Shown here piece by piece: positions 47,624-56,389 of a DNA stretch of 64,000 nucleotides. The notes under the pieces were generated by a model that was given only the letters and a program-made list of their open reading frames with translations, ran no database searches and was not told where the DNA came from. Numbering within the stretch: position 1 is the first letter of the stretch; the number at the start of each line of letters is the position of its first letter. A program made the translations under genes and the position numbers. The stretch is taken from contig NC_014829.1 of assembly GCF_000177235.2 (NCBI RefSeq), forward strand, positions 3,906,001 through 3,970,000, in the 5' to 3' direction. The DNA is from Evansella cellulosilytica DSM 2522 (GTDB taxonomy: Bacteria; Bacillota; Bacilli; Bacillales; Salisediminibacteriaceae).

Positions 47624-47792
47624 CCCTTACTCCGTTTCCTACAATATAACGAAATTTATATTTTTTTACTATATAGTTCAAAAATTCTACATATGTTCAC
47701 AAATTATGGGATAAAGCGCCTATTTTTACGTTTTTTGTGTTTCGCTAAATCATTCCATTTGATCTATATTTAAATCATAAGGAGGGGGAATA

Positions 47793-47924
47793 TTGAAGAA
47801 GAAACTCGTTGCTGCTTTTATCGTACTAAACCTATTGTTCTTATGTAGTCCTTTACAAGTAGATGTTCCTGTTAGTAGTGCTTCCTTAATACAGCCTCAA
47901 AATGACCTCCCAGAGCAACATTAA
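47793..47924 (+). CDS. Secreted 43-aa peptide, candidate pheromone precursor
   Basis: TTG start with GGAGGGGG 5-6 nt upstream, and stop at 47922-47924. The peptide begins MKKKLVAAFIVLNLLFLCSP (basic n-region and hydrophobic core), has a probable signal-peptidase site after VSSA, and ends in SLIQPQNDLPEQH. The last seven residues, NDLPEQH, recall the PapR heptapeptides of the B. cereus group (such as ADLPFEF or SDLPFEH): D, L and P align and the ends share H in one type. Precursor length (43 versus about 48) also fits. It is divergent from the PlcR/NprR-like gene. It would be secreted, processed and re-imported by an oligopeptide permease. Pheromone status is inference. Confidence 0.65.
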   Translation: MKKKLVAAFIVLNLLFLCSPLQVDVPVSSASLIQPQNDLPEQH

Positions 47925-48003
47925 AGTCAACCACGATTAGCTTAGCTAGACTATCCAGAAGTACATAAGAACGAAGGTGTACCATAGACTTTTATAACTT
48001 CTA

Positions 48004-48070
48004 TTATGGCTACACTCGTCGCGCCCACTATAAGGAACAACCTTAGAGTGGGCTTTCAAGTGGATGGTGC
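48004..48070 (+). repeat. Dispersed hairpin element, family A, truncated copy 4
   Basis: TATGGCTACACTCGTCGC followed by a hairpin of different sequence (GCCCACTATAAGG / CCTTAGAGTGGGC), then GATGGTGC. The right-hand block found in copies 1-3 is mostly missing. Confidence 0.6.
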
Positions 48071-48084
48071 AACTAACAAATACC

Positions 48085-48118
48085 TAAAGGGTGCCTTCAT
48101 AATAAAGGCACCCTCTTT
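48085..48118. terminator. Bidirectional terminator
   Basis: Arms AAGGGTGCCTT / AAGGCACCCTT around CATAAT, T-rich on the right. It closes the RsfA-family gene and can end the peptide transcript. Confidence 0.8.
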
Positions 48119-48135
48119 TCATTATCTAGTTAAAA

Positions 48136-48666
48136 CTAATTTGCTTTTTGCTCCAAATTTACATCTATTTTAGCTGTTCTTCTCACTCGGTCTAAAATGA
48201 GATAAACAGATCGAATTTCTTCTTTCAGTTTTTCATTTTCCTCAACGAGCAAGTCATTTTCAGTTCTTAACTGTTTTAACTCCTCTATGGTTAATTCGCT
48301 ATCTAGTTGCTGTAGTGCAAGCAATACTTCTTTTATTGTTAATTTATCGATATGTATGTTTTTATTTTTATTAACTGGTTTTTCTTTTGTTTTTGGAGCT
48401 GCTTTCACTTTATTTTTATTTTGCTTCTTTGAACTGTTTACGGTTTTGTTATTACCGCCTTTTAATTTCTTCAACTCATTTTTATAGTCGTTTCTTAACG
48501 TAGTATTCCAGCGGTAGCCACATGCTGCTGCAGTTCTGTTTAATTTTTTCCCAGCTTCTTCAAAAGCTGCAAGCTGTGTGCTTCCATTTTGTAGGTGATG
48601 TAGTACTATATTTGCTAATTCAATCTGCTCCTGTTCATTCCAGCTATCTTTTCTTTCTTTTGTCAT
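48136..48666 (-). CDS. RsfA-family transcriptional regulator
   Basis: A 176-aa regulator. Residues 5-65 form a Myb/SANT-like helical domain typical of the prespore regulator RsfA and YlbO: SWNEQEQIELANIVLHHLQN, then STQLAAFEEAGKKLNRTAAA and CGYRWNTTLRNDYKNELKKL. A lysine-rich linker (residues 70-110) leads to a C-terminal coiled coil (ELKQLRTENDLLVEENEKLK). RsfA tunes sigma-F-dependent genes in the forespore, so this gene supports an endospore former. GGAGAGGGG lies before the ATG. Single-gene unit with terminator; whether it is the RsfA orthologue or a paralogue cannot be told. Confidence 0.85.
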   Translation of the reverse strand: MTKERKDSWNEQEQIELANIVLHHLQNGSTQLAAFEEAGKKLNRTAAACGYRWNTTLRNDYKNELKKLKGGNNKTVNSSKKQNKNKVKAAPKTKEKPVNKNKNIHIDKLTIKEVLLALQQLDSELTIEELKQLRTENDLLVEENEKLKEEIRSVYLILDRVRRTAKIDVNLEQKAN

Positions 48667-48850
48667 TTAGAAACCCCTCTCCAACATTTTATTAGAATTA
48701 TAGTCTAATAGTTTTACTTTTATACTTATAAACAGAAATTTTTTTACTAGATTTCCAGATTTCCAAGGAATACAGATTTCATTTTTTTCATAGCTTTGTG
48801 AAACCTTCTATAAAATACACTCAGTTATGTAATATAGATTCCTATAGTAT

Positions 48851-49204
48851 TTAGACAAAAACAACAATCCCTAACCAATATAAGTGATATAGGTTTATTA
48901 CTGCATATAATCCGAAACAAGCGTATATCGCTATGTCAATCAATCTATTACCGTATACATATTGATATAAGATATATAAAACAATTGGTAATAGTAATTT
49001 ATATAAATAAAATATGCCTACGTTTAATTCATATAAAAATCTAGCGAAAGGATTCCACTCTGCGATGAAGTTTAATCTTAAGCCAACGTCGGTAAACAAT
49101 GCATCTGTAAAACTTAATAAAATAATCCACATAACTAACGAATTTGTAATGTTATATTTTTTCGATTCAATATTTACGTCATTTTCACGCTTTGCTACCG
49201 CCAT
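48851..49204 (-). CDS. Small polytopic membrane protein (DUF5658-like)
   Basis: A 117-aa protein with three or four hydrophobic segments: SLVMWIILLSFTDALFTDVG, IFYLYKLLLPIVLYILYQYV and the C-terminal YACFGLYAVINLYHLYWLGI. The spacing and the DxxxTxxG-like motif in the first span with a following EWNPFARFLYE fit the DUF5658 group of small Bacillus membrane proteins. The ATG at 49204 (MAVAKREND) has AAAGGAG 6 nt upstream. No functional role is known for the group. It is a single gene; the opposite side of the window holds the ppc 3' end. Confidence 0.7.
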   Translation of the reverse strand: MAVAKRENDVNIESKKYNITNSLVMWIILLSFTDALFTDVGLRLNFIAEWNPFARFLYELNVGIFYLYKLLLPIVLYILYQYVYGNRLIDIAIYACFGLYAVINLYHLYWLGIVVFV

Positions 49205-49346
49205 AGCTAACTCCTTTCCATAGGACACTCTTGTTCTTTATAACGATTTTATAATTCTATATATAGAATTTCAATAATTTTCTTACTTTTTATACTTTTT
49301 AATTTATGAATATTTATTATTAAGTGATACATAATATGAAATGTAA

Positions 49347-49382
49347 TAAAAAAGCCTCCTACTATGAGGAGACTTTTTTAAC
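49347..49382 (+). terminator. Orphan terminator-like hairpin
   Basis: Arms AAAAAAG(C)CTCCT / AGGAGACTTTTTT with runs of A and T on the two sides. No open reading frame ends here, so it may belong to a small RNA. Confidence 0.5.
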
Positions 49383-49446
49383 AAACTATATATTAATGGG
49401 GGAATAATAATATATTGGTCAATTTTTGATTACTTTATACCTTACC

Positions 49447-49499
49447 TAAGAAAAAACTAAAAACGGGCTTAGTAAAGCCCGTTTTTAGTTTTTTCTTAG
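49447..49499. terminator. Orphan long symmetrical hairpin
   Basis: Nearly perfect palindrome AAGAAAAAACTAAAAACGGGC / GCCCGTTTTTAGTTTTTTCTT, similar in design to 23331. Active in either direction, with no adjacent gene end on the plus strand. Confidence 0.7.
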
Positions 49500-49532
49500 A
49501 AGCGGTGAAGAAATGATGCCACTTATCTTTAA

Positions 49533-49593
49533 AGTAGTAGTGAACGCTCTTCTCACTACTACGCGTGGCAGCATTTCCACCGCCAAATTTATA
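49533..49593 (+). repeat. Dispersed double-hairpin element, family B, copy 1
   Basis: GTAGTAGTGA ... TCACTACTAC makes one hairpin around ACGCTCTTC, and GTGGCAGCATTTCCACCGCC makes a second. The copy at 60661-60720 shows compensating base changes in the first stem. Confidence 0.65.
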
Positions 49594-49713
49594 GTTTTCT
49601 TAGATGCGTTGAAGACAATCACCCATCACTTTTCAACTAATAGTACGTTTTTGCATCTGGTTTATTACCCCAACTTTTTATTCGTGTTTGTTCATACATC
49701 ATATATCGGTACC

Positions 49714-49766
49714 AAAAAAATGGTGACTCAAGGTAAATGTTCCCCTTTCAGTCACCATTTTTATTT
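49714..49766 (-). terminator. Terminator after ppc
   Basis: Arms AAAATGGTGACT / AGTCACCATTTT with T-rich tail on the minus strand, just past the ppc stop. Confidence 0.85.
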
Positions 49767-49778
49767 ACAGTTTTTTCA

Positions 49779-52544
49779 TCATCCAGTATTTAATAAACCT
49801 GCAGCGACACCGCTAATAGTTAATAAAACCTCGGTTAGCAGTTCTTCCATTTGTGGATCTTCTTCATCTAAAGAACGCATTTTTTGAATAAGATCGACTT
49901 GAAGGAAGTTTAATGGATCAACATATGGATTCCTTCTATGGAAGGACTCTTGTATATTTGGAGTGTGATCAAGTAATTCATTATTACCTGTAATTTGTAA
50001 AAGCACCTCTCTTGTACGGTGGTACTCCTCAGTGATATTTCCAAAGATTCTATCTCCAATGGCTTTGTCTTCGATGAGATTAATATATTCCTTTGCCGTT
50101 GTTAAGTCAGCTTTTAGTAATGCCATTTGAAGATTGTTAATCGTAACTTCAAAGAATGGCCATTGTTGATACATTGTTTGTAAGAGGGATAAGTTTTCTT
50201 TCTCTTTTGAAACAAATGCTTGTAGTCCCGATCCAGCAGCATACCATGCTGGTAAGTTTTGACGACATTGCGTCCAAGCAAACACCCACGGAATGGCACG
50301 TAAATCTTCGAATCTCTCGCTGCCTTTACGTTTCATCGGACGGGAGCCGATATTAAGCGCAGCAAGCTCACGCAACGGTGTCGTTTGTTTAAAATAAGTT
50401 AAGAAATCTTGATCACCAAAAACGAGTGATTGGTATTTTTCTAGTGAGACTTTCGATATGTCTTCCATCGCCAATTCCCATGATTTTTCACGGAAATGGT
50501 CATGATCATTAGAGCCTGCAACCTTTGCAGAAGCTTCTAACAGTGCTGAAGACGCCTGCTCTAGATTACGATAAGCAATATCCTGTAATAAATATCTAGA
50601 AGATAAGACCTCACCTTGCTCGGTAATTTTTACGCCATCTCCTAAAGTTTCTACAGGCTGAGATAGTATACTTCTATTTAAAGGTCCACCACCTCGACCT
50701 AAAGAACCACCGCGTCCGTGGAAAAATTTCAAGCGAACATTAAATTCTTTTGCCATATCATGAATTTCTTGTTGCGCTTTAAAAAGCTTCCAATTAGCTG
50801 TTAACGTACCGCCATCTTTACTTCCATCTGAATAGCCGAGCATAATCTCCTGATGATTACCTCGCTCTTCAAGATGGTTTCGATACACGTCCATTTGGAA
50901 TAATTGCTTCATGATTTCTGCACCTGCAACTAAATCATCTATCGTTTCAAGTAGAGGCGCTACATGAAGGCCACTTTCGACATATCCATCAGCGTGTAGT
51001 CGATAAATGCCTGCTTCCTTTGCAAGAACGAGAACCTCTAGTAGGTCACTAGCGGATTGTGTCATACTTACGAGATAAACTTGAATAGAACGACTTCCAA
51101 ACTCTTCGTGTGCCTCCTTGATCATTTGAAACACTTTAATTACTTCTTGCGTTTCTCTTGAATAATCGCCATGGAACAGCATCACTGGTCTTGGGTCCTG
51201 TAACACATCATTTAAGATGTTAATTTTTTCGTCCTCAGGAAGCGCTGAATAGTCATCTGTAATGTTTACAGATTTAAGAATCTCCGCTATCGCTGATTCA
51301 TGCTCACCACTGTGGTTTCTAATATCTAAAGTTGCTAAGTGGAAGCCAAATAGTTCAACTTGGCGCATGAGCTTCTCTAATGATTTTAACTTATGGTGAG
51401 ACGATTGATGATTTTGTGCACTTTTATGAATCATCTTTAAATCATCTAATAGCTCTTCTGCATGAGAATAGCCGATTTCTGTAGATTGACCAACATATTT
51501 AATACGCTTTTGCATAATAGCAAACTTTCGGCGATAAATTTCTGAATCTACTGGCCATGTTTCTCCCTTTTTTAAGAAGATTCTTTCTTCATCCTCTACA
51601 GAAGAGATTAAATCCTCACTAATAGTGACACGGGATGTAGACTGACTAAATTTTCTCATTAAATCAACGATTGCTTGTTTATACTTTTTCAGTGCAAGCT
51701 TTCTTTGTAATCTTAACGTTTCCCATGTAATCTCTGGAGTTACATTAGGATTCCCATCGCGGTCTCCACCGATCCAGGAACCGAAGTGCAGGAAGTTAGG
51801 TACCTTCCACTCACTGTTAGGAAAATAGGAATCGAGTTGATCCTCTAACTCTTGATGAATTTCCGGCAACACGTCAAATAACGTTTCATCAAAGTAATAT
51901 AGTCCATTCTTCACTTCATCAATTACTGTAGGCTTGCGATGACGGAGTTCATCCGTTTGCCATAAAGCGGTCACTTCATTAAATAAACTTTCCTCTAATG
52001 ATAGTTTTTCTCGCTTTGTTAATATTGGATTATCAAATTGTTTAAGTATATCTGATATACGTTTTTGTATTTCTAGAATTGTTCGCTTCGCAGCCTCTGT
52101 AGGGTGAGCTGTAATAATAAGTTCAATAGATAAGTCGTTTAATACTTTCTGAATGACGTCTCGATCGTAATTATGCTCTTTCATAGATAGAACTGCACTT
52201 TCAATCGACACCGGTTGTACAACATGATCTTCCTCTAGTTGATATTGACGACGTCTACGTATACGGTGATTTTGCTCGGCAATATTAACTAAATGAAAAT
52301 AGATTGAAAATGCGCGAATAACATTTTGACGTGTCGGTGCTTCGAGACTATTAATCTTTTCCTTTAATTTATTGTATGCTTCTTCATTATAATTTTTACG
52401 AAGATCCTTTGTCATTTCACGTATTTCTTCTACTTTGTTGAAAAGAGAAATCCCACCGTGATGAACAAGAATTTCACCTAATATATTTCCTAGCTTTTTG
52501 ACATCATTTCGTAATAGAGAGTTTTTATCTTCAGTTTGTATCAT
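49779..52544 (-). CDS. ppc: Phosphoenolpyruvate carboxylase
   Basis: A 921-aa enzyme making oxaloacetate from PEP and bicarbonate, an anaplerotic step that refills the TCA cycle. Catalytic blocks are present: ITAHPTEAAKRTILEI near residue 145, FGSWIGGDRDGNPNVTPE, and the glycine-rich FHGRGGSLGRGGGPLNRSI near residue 620, plus the C-terminal GVAAGLLNTG expected of the family (ends NTG). The ATG at 52544 follows AGGAGG by 7 nt; an upstream in-frame extension of 30 residues lies in a hairpin-rich leader and is rejected. Bacilli usually rely on pyruvate carboxylase, so ppc here is a notable, though not unique, addition. A structured leader lies upstream. Confidence 0.96.
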   Translation of the reverse strand: MIQTEDKNSLLRNDVKKLGNILGEILVHHGGISLFNKVEEIREMTKDLRKNYNEEAYNKLKEKINSLEAPTRQNVIRAFSIYFHLVNIAEQNHRIRRRRQYQLEEDHVVQPVSIESAVLSMKEHNYDRDVIQKVLNDLSIELIITAHPTEAAKRTILEIQKRISDILKQFDNPILTKREKLSLEESLFNEVTALWQTDELRHRKPTVIDEVKNGLYYFDETLFDVLPEIHQELEDQLDSYFPNSEWKVPNFLHFGSWIGGDRDGNPNVTPEITWETLRLQRKLALKKYKQAIVDLMRKFSQSTSRVTISEDLISSVEDEERIFLKKGETWPVDSEIYRRKFAIMQKRIKYVGQSTEIGYSHAEELLDDLKMIHKSAQNHQSSHHKLKSLEKLMRQVELFGFHLATLDIRNHSGEHESAIAEILKSVNITDDYSALPEDEKINILNDVLQDPRPVMLFHGDYSRETQEVIKVFQMIKEAHEEFGSRSIQVYLVSMTQSASDLLEVLVLAKEAGIYRLHADGYVESGLHVAPLLETIDDLVAGAEIMKQLFQMDVYRNHLEERGNHQEIMLGYSDGSKDGGTLTANWKLFKAQQEIHDMAKEFNVRLKFFHGRGGSLGRGGGPLNRSILSQPVETLGDGVKITEQGEVLSSRYLLQDIAYRNLEQASSALLEASAKVAGSNDHDHFREKSWELAMEDISKVSLEKYQSLVFGDQDFLTYFKQTTPLRELAALNIGSRPMKRKGSERFEDLRAIPWVFAWTQCRQNLPAWYAAGSGLQAFVSKEKENLSLLQTMYQQWPFFEVTINNLQMALLKADLTTAKEYINLIEDKAIGDRIFGNITEEYHRTREVLLQITGNNELLDHTPNIQESFHRRNPYVDPLNFLQVDLIQKMRSLDEEDPQMEELLTEVLLTISGVAAGLLNTG

Positions 52545-52587
52545 ACTTTGTCCTCCTATATTCAATAGTGATGTGCGGATTGGCCTA

Positions 52588-52632
52588 CCTGACCCTCGGC
52601 GCGTGATTTTTGTAACGCACCATGGGTCAAGC
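52588..52632 (-). promoter_or_regulatory. GC-rich structured leader upstream of ppc
   Basis: Between the ppc start and the upstream region a local GC-rich segment can fold as TGACCC (52624-52629, minus sense) pairing with GGGTCA (52590-52595), with an inner GCGT/ACGC stem. It lies 45-85 nt upstream of the start codon, has no T-run and matches no riboswitch I know. A regulatory leader is possible. Confidence 0.4.
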
Positions 52633-53032
52633 ACCCAGCGTTAGCTTAGTGATGATTCTTACATATATTATATAAGAAAAAACTCGGGAACACAGGTATT
52701 TATATATGTTAACAAATATTACATAGATAAACAAATATTTTCTGACTTTTCGGTAAAAAACAACGGATAACGAATTCTTTATTAGACTATTAACCTATAA
52801 CTCTACTGAAAATGTAGTAAAATGACAAATAATGTGGTTATTTGGAGTTATCTATTATAAAATAGGTGATATATAGGTATCGATAAAGTTATTTTGTTAG
52901 AAAAGCCAATGTCATTAAAGTTAAACAGCTTTTAACGTAAAAGAAATTTCTAGTTAACAAGAAGATGTTAACGTTATCACTTGTTATAAATTTCCTTTTT
53001 TGAAAAAACATTGTGTAGTAGGAGGTTTTATT

Positions 53033-55555
53033 TTGAAACATGTGCCCTCTTTAGTTGAAACAAGCACCTTTAACGGTATTAAAAATACAGAAGATAACTT
53101 AAAGGATGAGCTTCTTAGGACAGAACAAAGATATAAATCTTTATTTCATAATAATCCAACTCCTATATTCACTATGAACTCTTCATTCATGTTGGATTCA
53201 TGTAACGATGCTTTTTACATATTAACTGGTTATTTAATTGAAGAAATTCACGATAATTTTCATACTTTCATCCGTAAATCTCAACAAGCATATACTACTG
53301 ACTGTATGAAAAAGGCCATTTCAGGTGAAGCAAACCAGTTAAATATTTTTATCGTAAACAAACAAGGAAAAGAGATAGAAGTACTTCTTTCGCTTATCCC
53401 AATTACAGTTAATGAAAGAATAGAAGGGATTTATGGTGTAATTCGAGATATCTCTCAACTTCGAATATATGAGAAAAACTTATCTTTTATTGAAAGAAGT
53501 CTAAATAACGCGCAATATATTGCTAATATCGGAAGCTGGGACTATGACCCCCATAATGACAAGCTGTACTGGTCTAAGCAAATGTTTCGTATCTTTGGAC
53601 TAGACGAAAAAACTAACACTGCACCTAGTATGGAGCAATACTTAAAATATGTACATCATGATGACCGTTTAAGAGATATTGTTGCAATACAAGATGCAAT
53701 GGAAAAGAAAAAAAGTTTTAATTATGAATCACGAATTTTTCGAAAAGACGGTATGAAACGTATTGTAAAAATACAAGGGAACCCTATCATTGATAACGAA
53801 GGTAATGTCGTAAAAATCATTGGTAATACACATGATATAACAGAACAAAAGGAAGCTAATCAAAGGTTAGTTGATAACGAGAAACAAGCACGAATTATTT
53901 TCAATAATTTAGACGAAATCATTTGGTCCATTGATATATCATCTAGAAAAGTGATCTTTTGCTCAAATGGATTTGAACAGCTTTTTGGCTATTGCCTTGA
54001 TGATTTAATAGATGAGCGTCAGTTATGGCAAAAAGTGATACACGAGGAAGACATAAAAGGTATTCCTGAAAAACTAATCACCCTTTCACAAGGGAATCAA
54101 TTGAAATTTGAATGCCGAGTTCAACATACTTCTGCGGAGGTTCGCTGGATCGAAATTAAAGCGCTTCCGATCATTGATGACTTAGGGGACTTCATTCGCG
54201 TTGATGGTATTATTCGTGATATTACAGAGAAAAAAAAGCTCGATGCTAAAATGCATCATATTGCCCATCATGATCACCTTACAAATTTGCCTAATCGAAG
54301 GAGCTTCGACATCAAGCTTCATGAATTGATACATCATGCCAAAAAGACAAAATCAATTTTTTCTGTATTCTACTTAGATATAGACCGGTTTAAACACGTG
54401 AACGATATGCTTGGGCACAACTATGGAGATGATTTATTAAAAGAAATCTCTTATAGACTAAAGCAAGTACTTCAGTCTCACTTTATCGCTAGAACGAGTG
54501 GGGATGAGTTTGCAGTTCTTTTGCATGACGTTACCGAGGAAGAGGTCATCGTATTTGCTCATAACATTGTCAATGTGATGAGGCAAGCCTTCCATATTTC
54601 CGAGGTAGAATCTTATGTCACCGCGAGCATTGGCATTGCTTTTTACCCAAAGGACGGTGAAAATGCAGTTACATTATTAAAAAATGCTGATACCGCTTTG
54701 TCCTTTGCCAAAATTGACGGGAAAGATAATTACAAGCATTATATACCAGAGATGAATGAGGATTCGCATAATATATATTTTTTAGAGAAAGACATGAGGC
54801 TTGCCCTTGAAAAGGAAGAATTCTACCTAGAATATCAGCCAAAAATAGATGTAAAAACAAAAAAAGTAATTGGATGTGAAGCACTTATCCGTTGGACGCA
54901 CCCTAAAAGAGGGATAGTCTCTCCTGCTCAGTTTATTCCCATCGCAGAAGAGAGTGACTTGATTTGTGATATTGGGAATTGGGTTATTAAAAAAGTGTGT
55001 AAACAGTTGAAGAAATGGCATCTAGAAGGAATAAATACAGTACCTGTATCTATCAATATATCGGCTCAGCACCTACTAAAAACGAGTTTGCTTGATACTA
55101 TTTTTACAGCGTTAAAAGCAAACCATGTCTCACCTTCACTATTAGAGCTTGAAATTACGGAAACATCATTAATTCAACCAAATCAATCCGTTTTTTCTAC
55201 TATTAGATCTTTAAAGAAGCTCGGTGTAAAACTGTCGTTAGATGATTTTGGAGTAGGATACTCTTCCTTAACTCATATTAGGAAGTTCCCACTCGATACT
55301 TTAAAAATAGATAAGTCGTTTATTAGCAAAGTACCGACAGAAAAAGATGATGCTGTCATTATCTCGAGCATTATCGAAATGGCCCACGGCCTAGGGTTAA
55401 CGATTTTAGCCGAAGGGGTTGAAACGGAAGAGCAACTTCTGTTTTTAGAGGAAAAAAACTGTGATCACATACAAGGCTTTTTATTTAGTAAGCCCATTTC
55501 CAACGATCACTTTAAACAAGCACTAATTTCTGGAGAATTAATCATAAGAGGTTGA
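53033..55555 (+). CDS. PAS-PAS-PAS-GGDEF-EAL cyclic di-GMP protein
   Basis: An 840-aa cytoplasmic protein. The TTG at 53033 follows AGGAGG by 7 nt. Three PAS domains lie at about residues 30-150, 155-285 and 290-405 (each ending in a PAC-like GIxRDIT/DIT element). The GGDEF domain (about 410-570) has the loop ARTSGDEFAVLLHD, a serine replacing the first glycine, which is still seen in active enzymes. The EAL domain (about 590-840) has GCEALIRWTHP, ELEITETSL, SLDDFGVGYSSL, DKSFI and AEGVETEEQL, so phosphodiesterase residues are intact. It may both make and break cyclic di-GMP. The stop codon overlaps the terminator at 55548. Confidence 0.93.
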   Translation: MKHVPSLVETSTFNGIKNTEDNLKDELLRTEQRYKSLFHNNPTPIFTMNSSFMLDSCNDAFYILTGYLIEEIHDNFHTFIRKSQQAYTTDCMKKAISGEANQLNIFIVNKQGKEIEVLLSLIPITVNERIEGIYGVIRDISQLRIYEKNLSFIERSLNNAQYIANIGSWDYDPHNDKLYWSKQMFRIFGLDEKTNTAPSMEQYLKYVHHDDRLRDIVAIQDAMEKKKSFNYESRIFRKDGMKRIVKIQGNPIIDNEGNVVKIIGNTHDITEQKEANQRLVDNEKQARIIFNNLDEIIWSIDISSRKVIFCSNGFEQLFGYCLDDLIDERQLWQKVIHEEDIKGIPEKLITLSQGNQLKFECRVQHTSAEVRWIEIKALPIIDDLGDFIRVDGIIRDITEKKKLDAKMHHIAHHDHLTNLPNRRSFDIKLHELIHHAKKTKSIFSVFYLDIDRFKHVNDMLGHNYGDDLLKEISYRLKQVLQSHFIARTSGDEFAVLLHDVTEEEVIVFAHNIVNVMRQAFHISEVESYVTASIGIAFYPKDGENAVTLLKNADTALSFAKIDGKDNYKHYIPEMNEDSHNIYFLEKDMRLALEKEEFYLEYQPKIDVKTKKVIGCEALIRWTHPKRGIVSPAQFIPIAEESDLICDIGNWVIKKVCKQLKKWHLEGINTVPVSINISAQHLLKTSLLDTIFTALKANHVSPSLLELEITETSLIQPNQSVFSTIRSLKKLGVKLSLDDFGVGYSSLTHIRKFPLDTLKIDKSFISKVPTEKDDAVIISSIIEMAHGLGLTILAEGVETEEQLLFLEEKNCDHIQGFLFSKPISNDHFKQALISGELIIRG

Positions 55556-55592
55556 CTCAAGAGGTCAATTTTTACCTTTTGAGTCAACCTCT
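55548..55592 (+). terminator. Intrinsic terminator, TGACTCAAAAGG family, overlapping the stop codon
   Basis: GAGGTTGACTCAAGAGGT and its complement ACCTTTTGAGTCAACCTC, overlapping the TGA at 55553-55555. Related to the hairpins at 33036, 38456 and 61026. Confidence 0.85.
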
Positions 55593-55731
55593 AAACTTTT
55601 TATAGCTTTTGGGACACCCTCTTTTTTCTTTTTGCTGTGATGGATGTTTGCGGCCTAATTTTACGTAGAGCGATTTAATATTAAAGGCAATACTTCCACC
55701 CTTATTAGGAACACTATTGCCCTTCCCTCAT

Positions 55732-56175
55732 TTAACACTTTTCATTTTCTTTTAAACTCGTATATTCACTTACGACTAGAAAGCAAAAGTGGTCAAAATA
55801 AGTATTCACTTTATCTATAATAAGTTGTAAATCATTTCGTGATAAGCCTGACTGAAAAACGTAGGAGACGACAATACTTCTTCCTACATTATTGTTGTAA
55901 ACAAACTCACCAATGTTAATTTCCGCCTCCATCCGTTCTTTTGCTACTTTTTCAGCTAACTGTTTCATCTCACCTTCAGAAATTGTGTTACGGAGTGCCC
56001 GCTTTACTAGATCGTACATTTTATACCCATTTTCTCTCACCTTTTGTTGATGGATATCCCCGTCATGAAGTAAAATACTTTTCTCCCATAAATCAATAAA
56101 GTTGTCCTCATGACATTCTAAAAAGTGAACAACACTGTTGGACGCCTCGACTATTTTTTTCTTAAATGGCAACAC
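55732..56175 (-). CDS. RsbRD-N-like small protein
   Basis: A 147-aa all-helical protein. It resembles the N-terminal domain of RsbR-type co-antagonists and some Bacillus kinases (RsbRD_N): an initial block with FIDLWEKSILLHD, then a long helical part with MAEKVAKERMEAEINIGEFV-like composition and a C-terminal DKVNTYFDHFCFLVVSEYTS. In full-length proteins this domain senses stress or ligand before STAS or kinase domains; here only this domain is present. GTG start after GAGGGGGG. It is a single gene, convergent with the large cyclic di-GMP gene. Family call is moderate. Confidence 0.5.
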   Translation of the reverse strand: MLPFKKKIVEASNSVVHFLECHEDNFIDLWEKSILLHDGDIHQQKVRENGYKMYDLVKRALRNTISEGEMKQLAEKVAKERMEAEINIGEFVYNNNVGRSIVVSYVFQSGLSRNDLQLIIDKVNTYFDHFCFLVVSEYTSLKENEKC

Positions 56176-56389
56176 AATCCCCCCTCTTCAAAACCGATTC
56201 CCTATATTAAAAATAGTTGAACTAAATATTAATTCCCCACTAGTTAAAAAAATCCTGCTACATATATTCATTAAGTTGTTTTCCTAATTAAAACAGTTAA
56301 CCTTCTAATACACAATTCTTTCTTTTCAGTATGAAAAGTTAGCGATGAACCGTATAATGATATGGAATATGTTTATTAGAGGTGAATGC

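Larger units (their letters stand above)
49205..49778. other. Intergenic region with orphan terminators and a hairpin element
   Basis: About 570 bp without a supported gene. It holds hairpins at 49347-49382, 49447-49499, 49533-49593 and 49714-49766, described separately. The first two do not sit at the end of any visible gene, which may mean a small untranslated transcript or a lost gene. Confidence 0.5.

Noticed and set aside
49513-49887. 124-aa plus-strand protein
   Set aside because: It runs through two hairpin elements, the ppc terminator and the end of ppc in antisense, with no ribosome binding site.
52545-52634. N-terminal extension of PEP carboxylase
   Set aside because: The in-frame upstream codons pass through the structured leader, while AGGAGG lies just before the ATG at 52544.
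52560-52660. T-box or known riboswitch before ppc
   Set aside because: No T-box sequence, specifier stem or recognised aptamer could be found.
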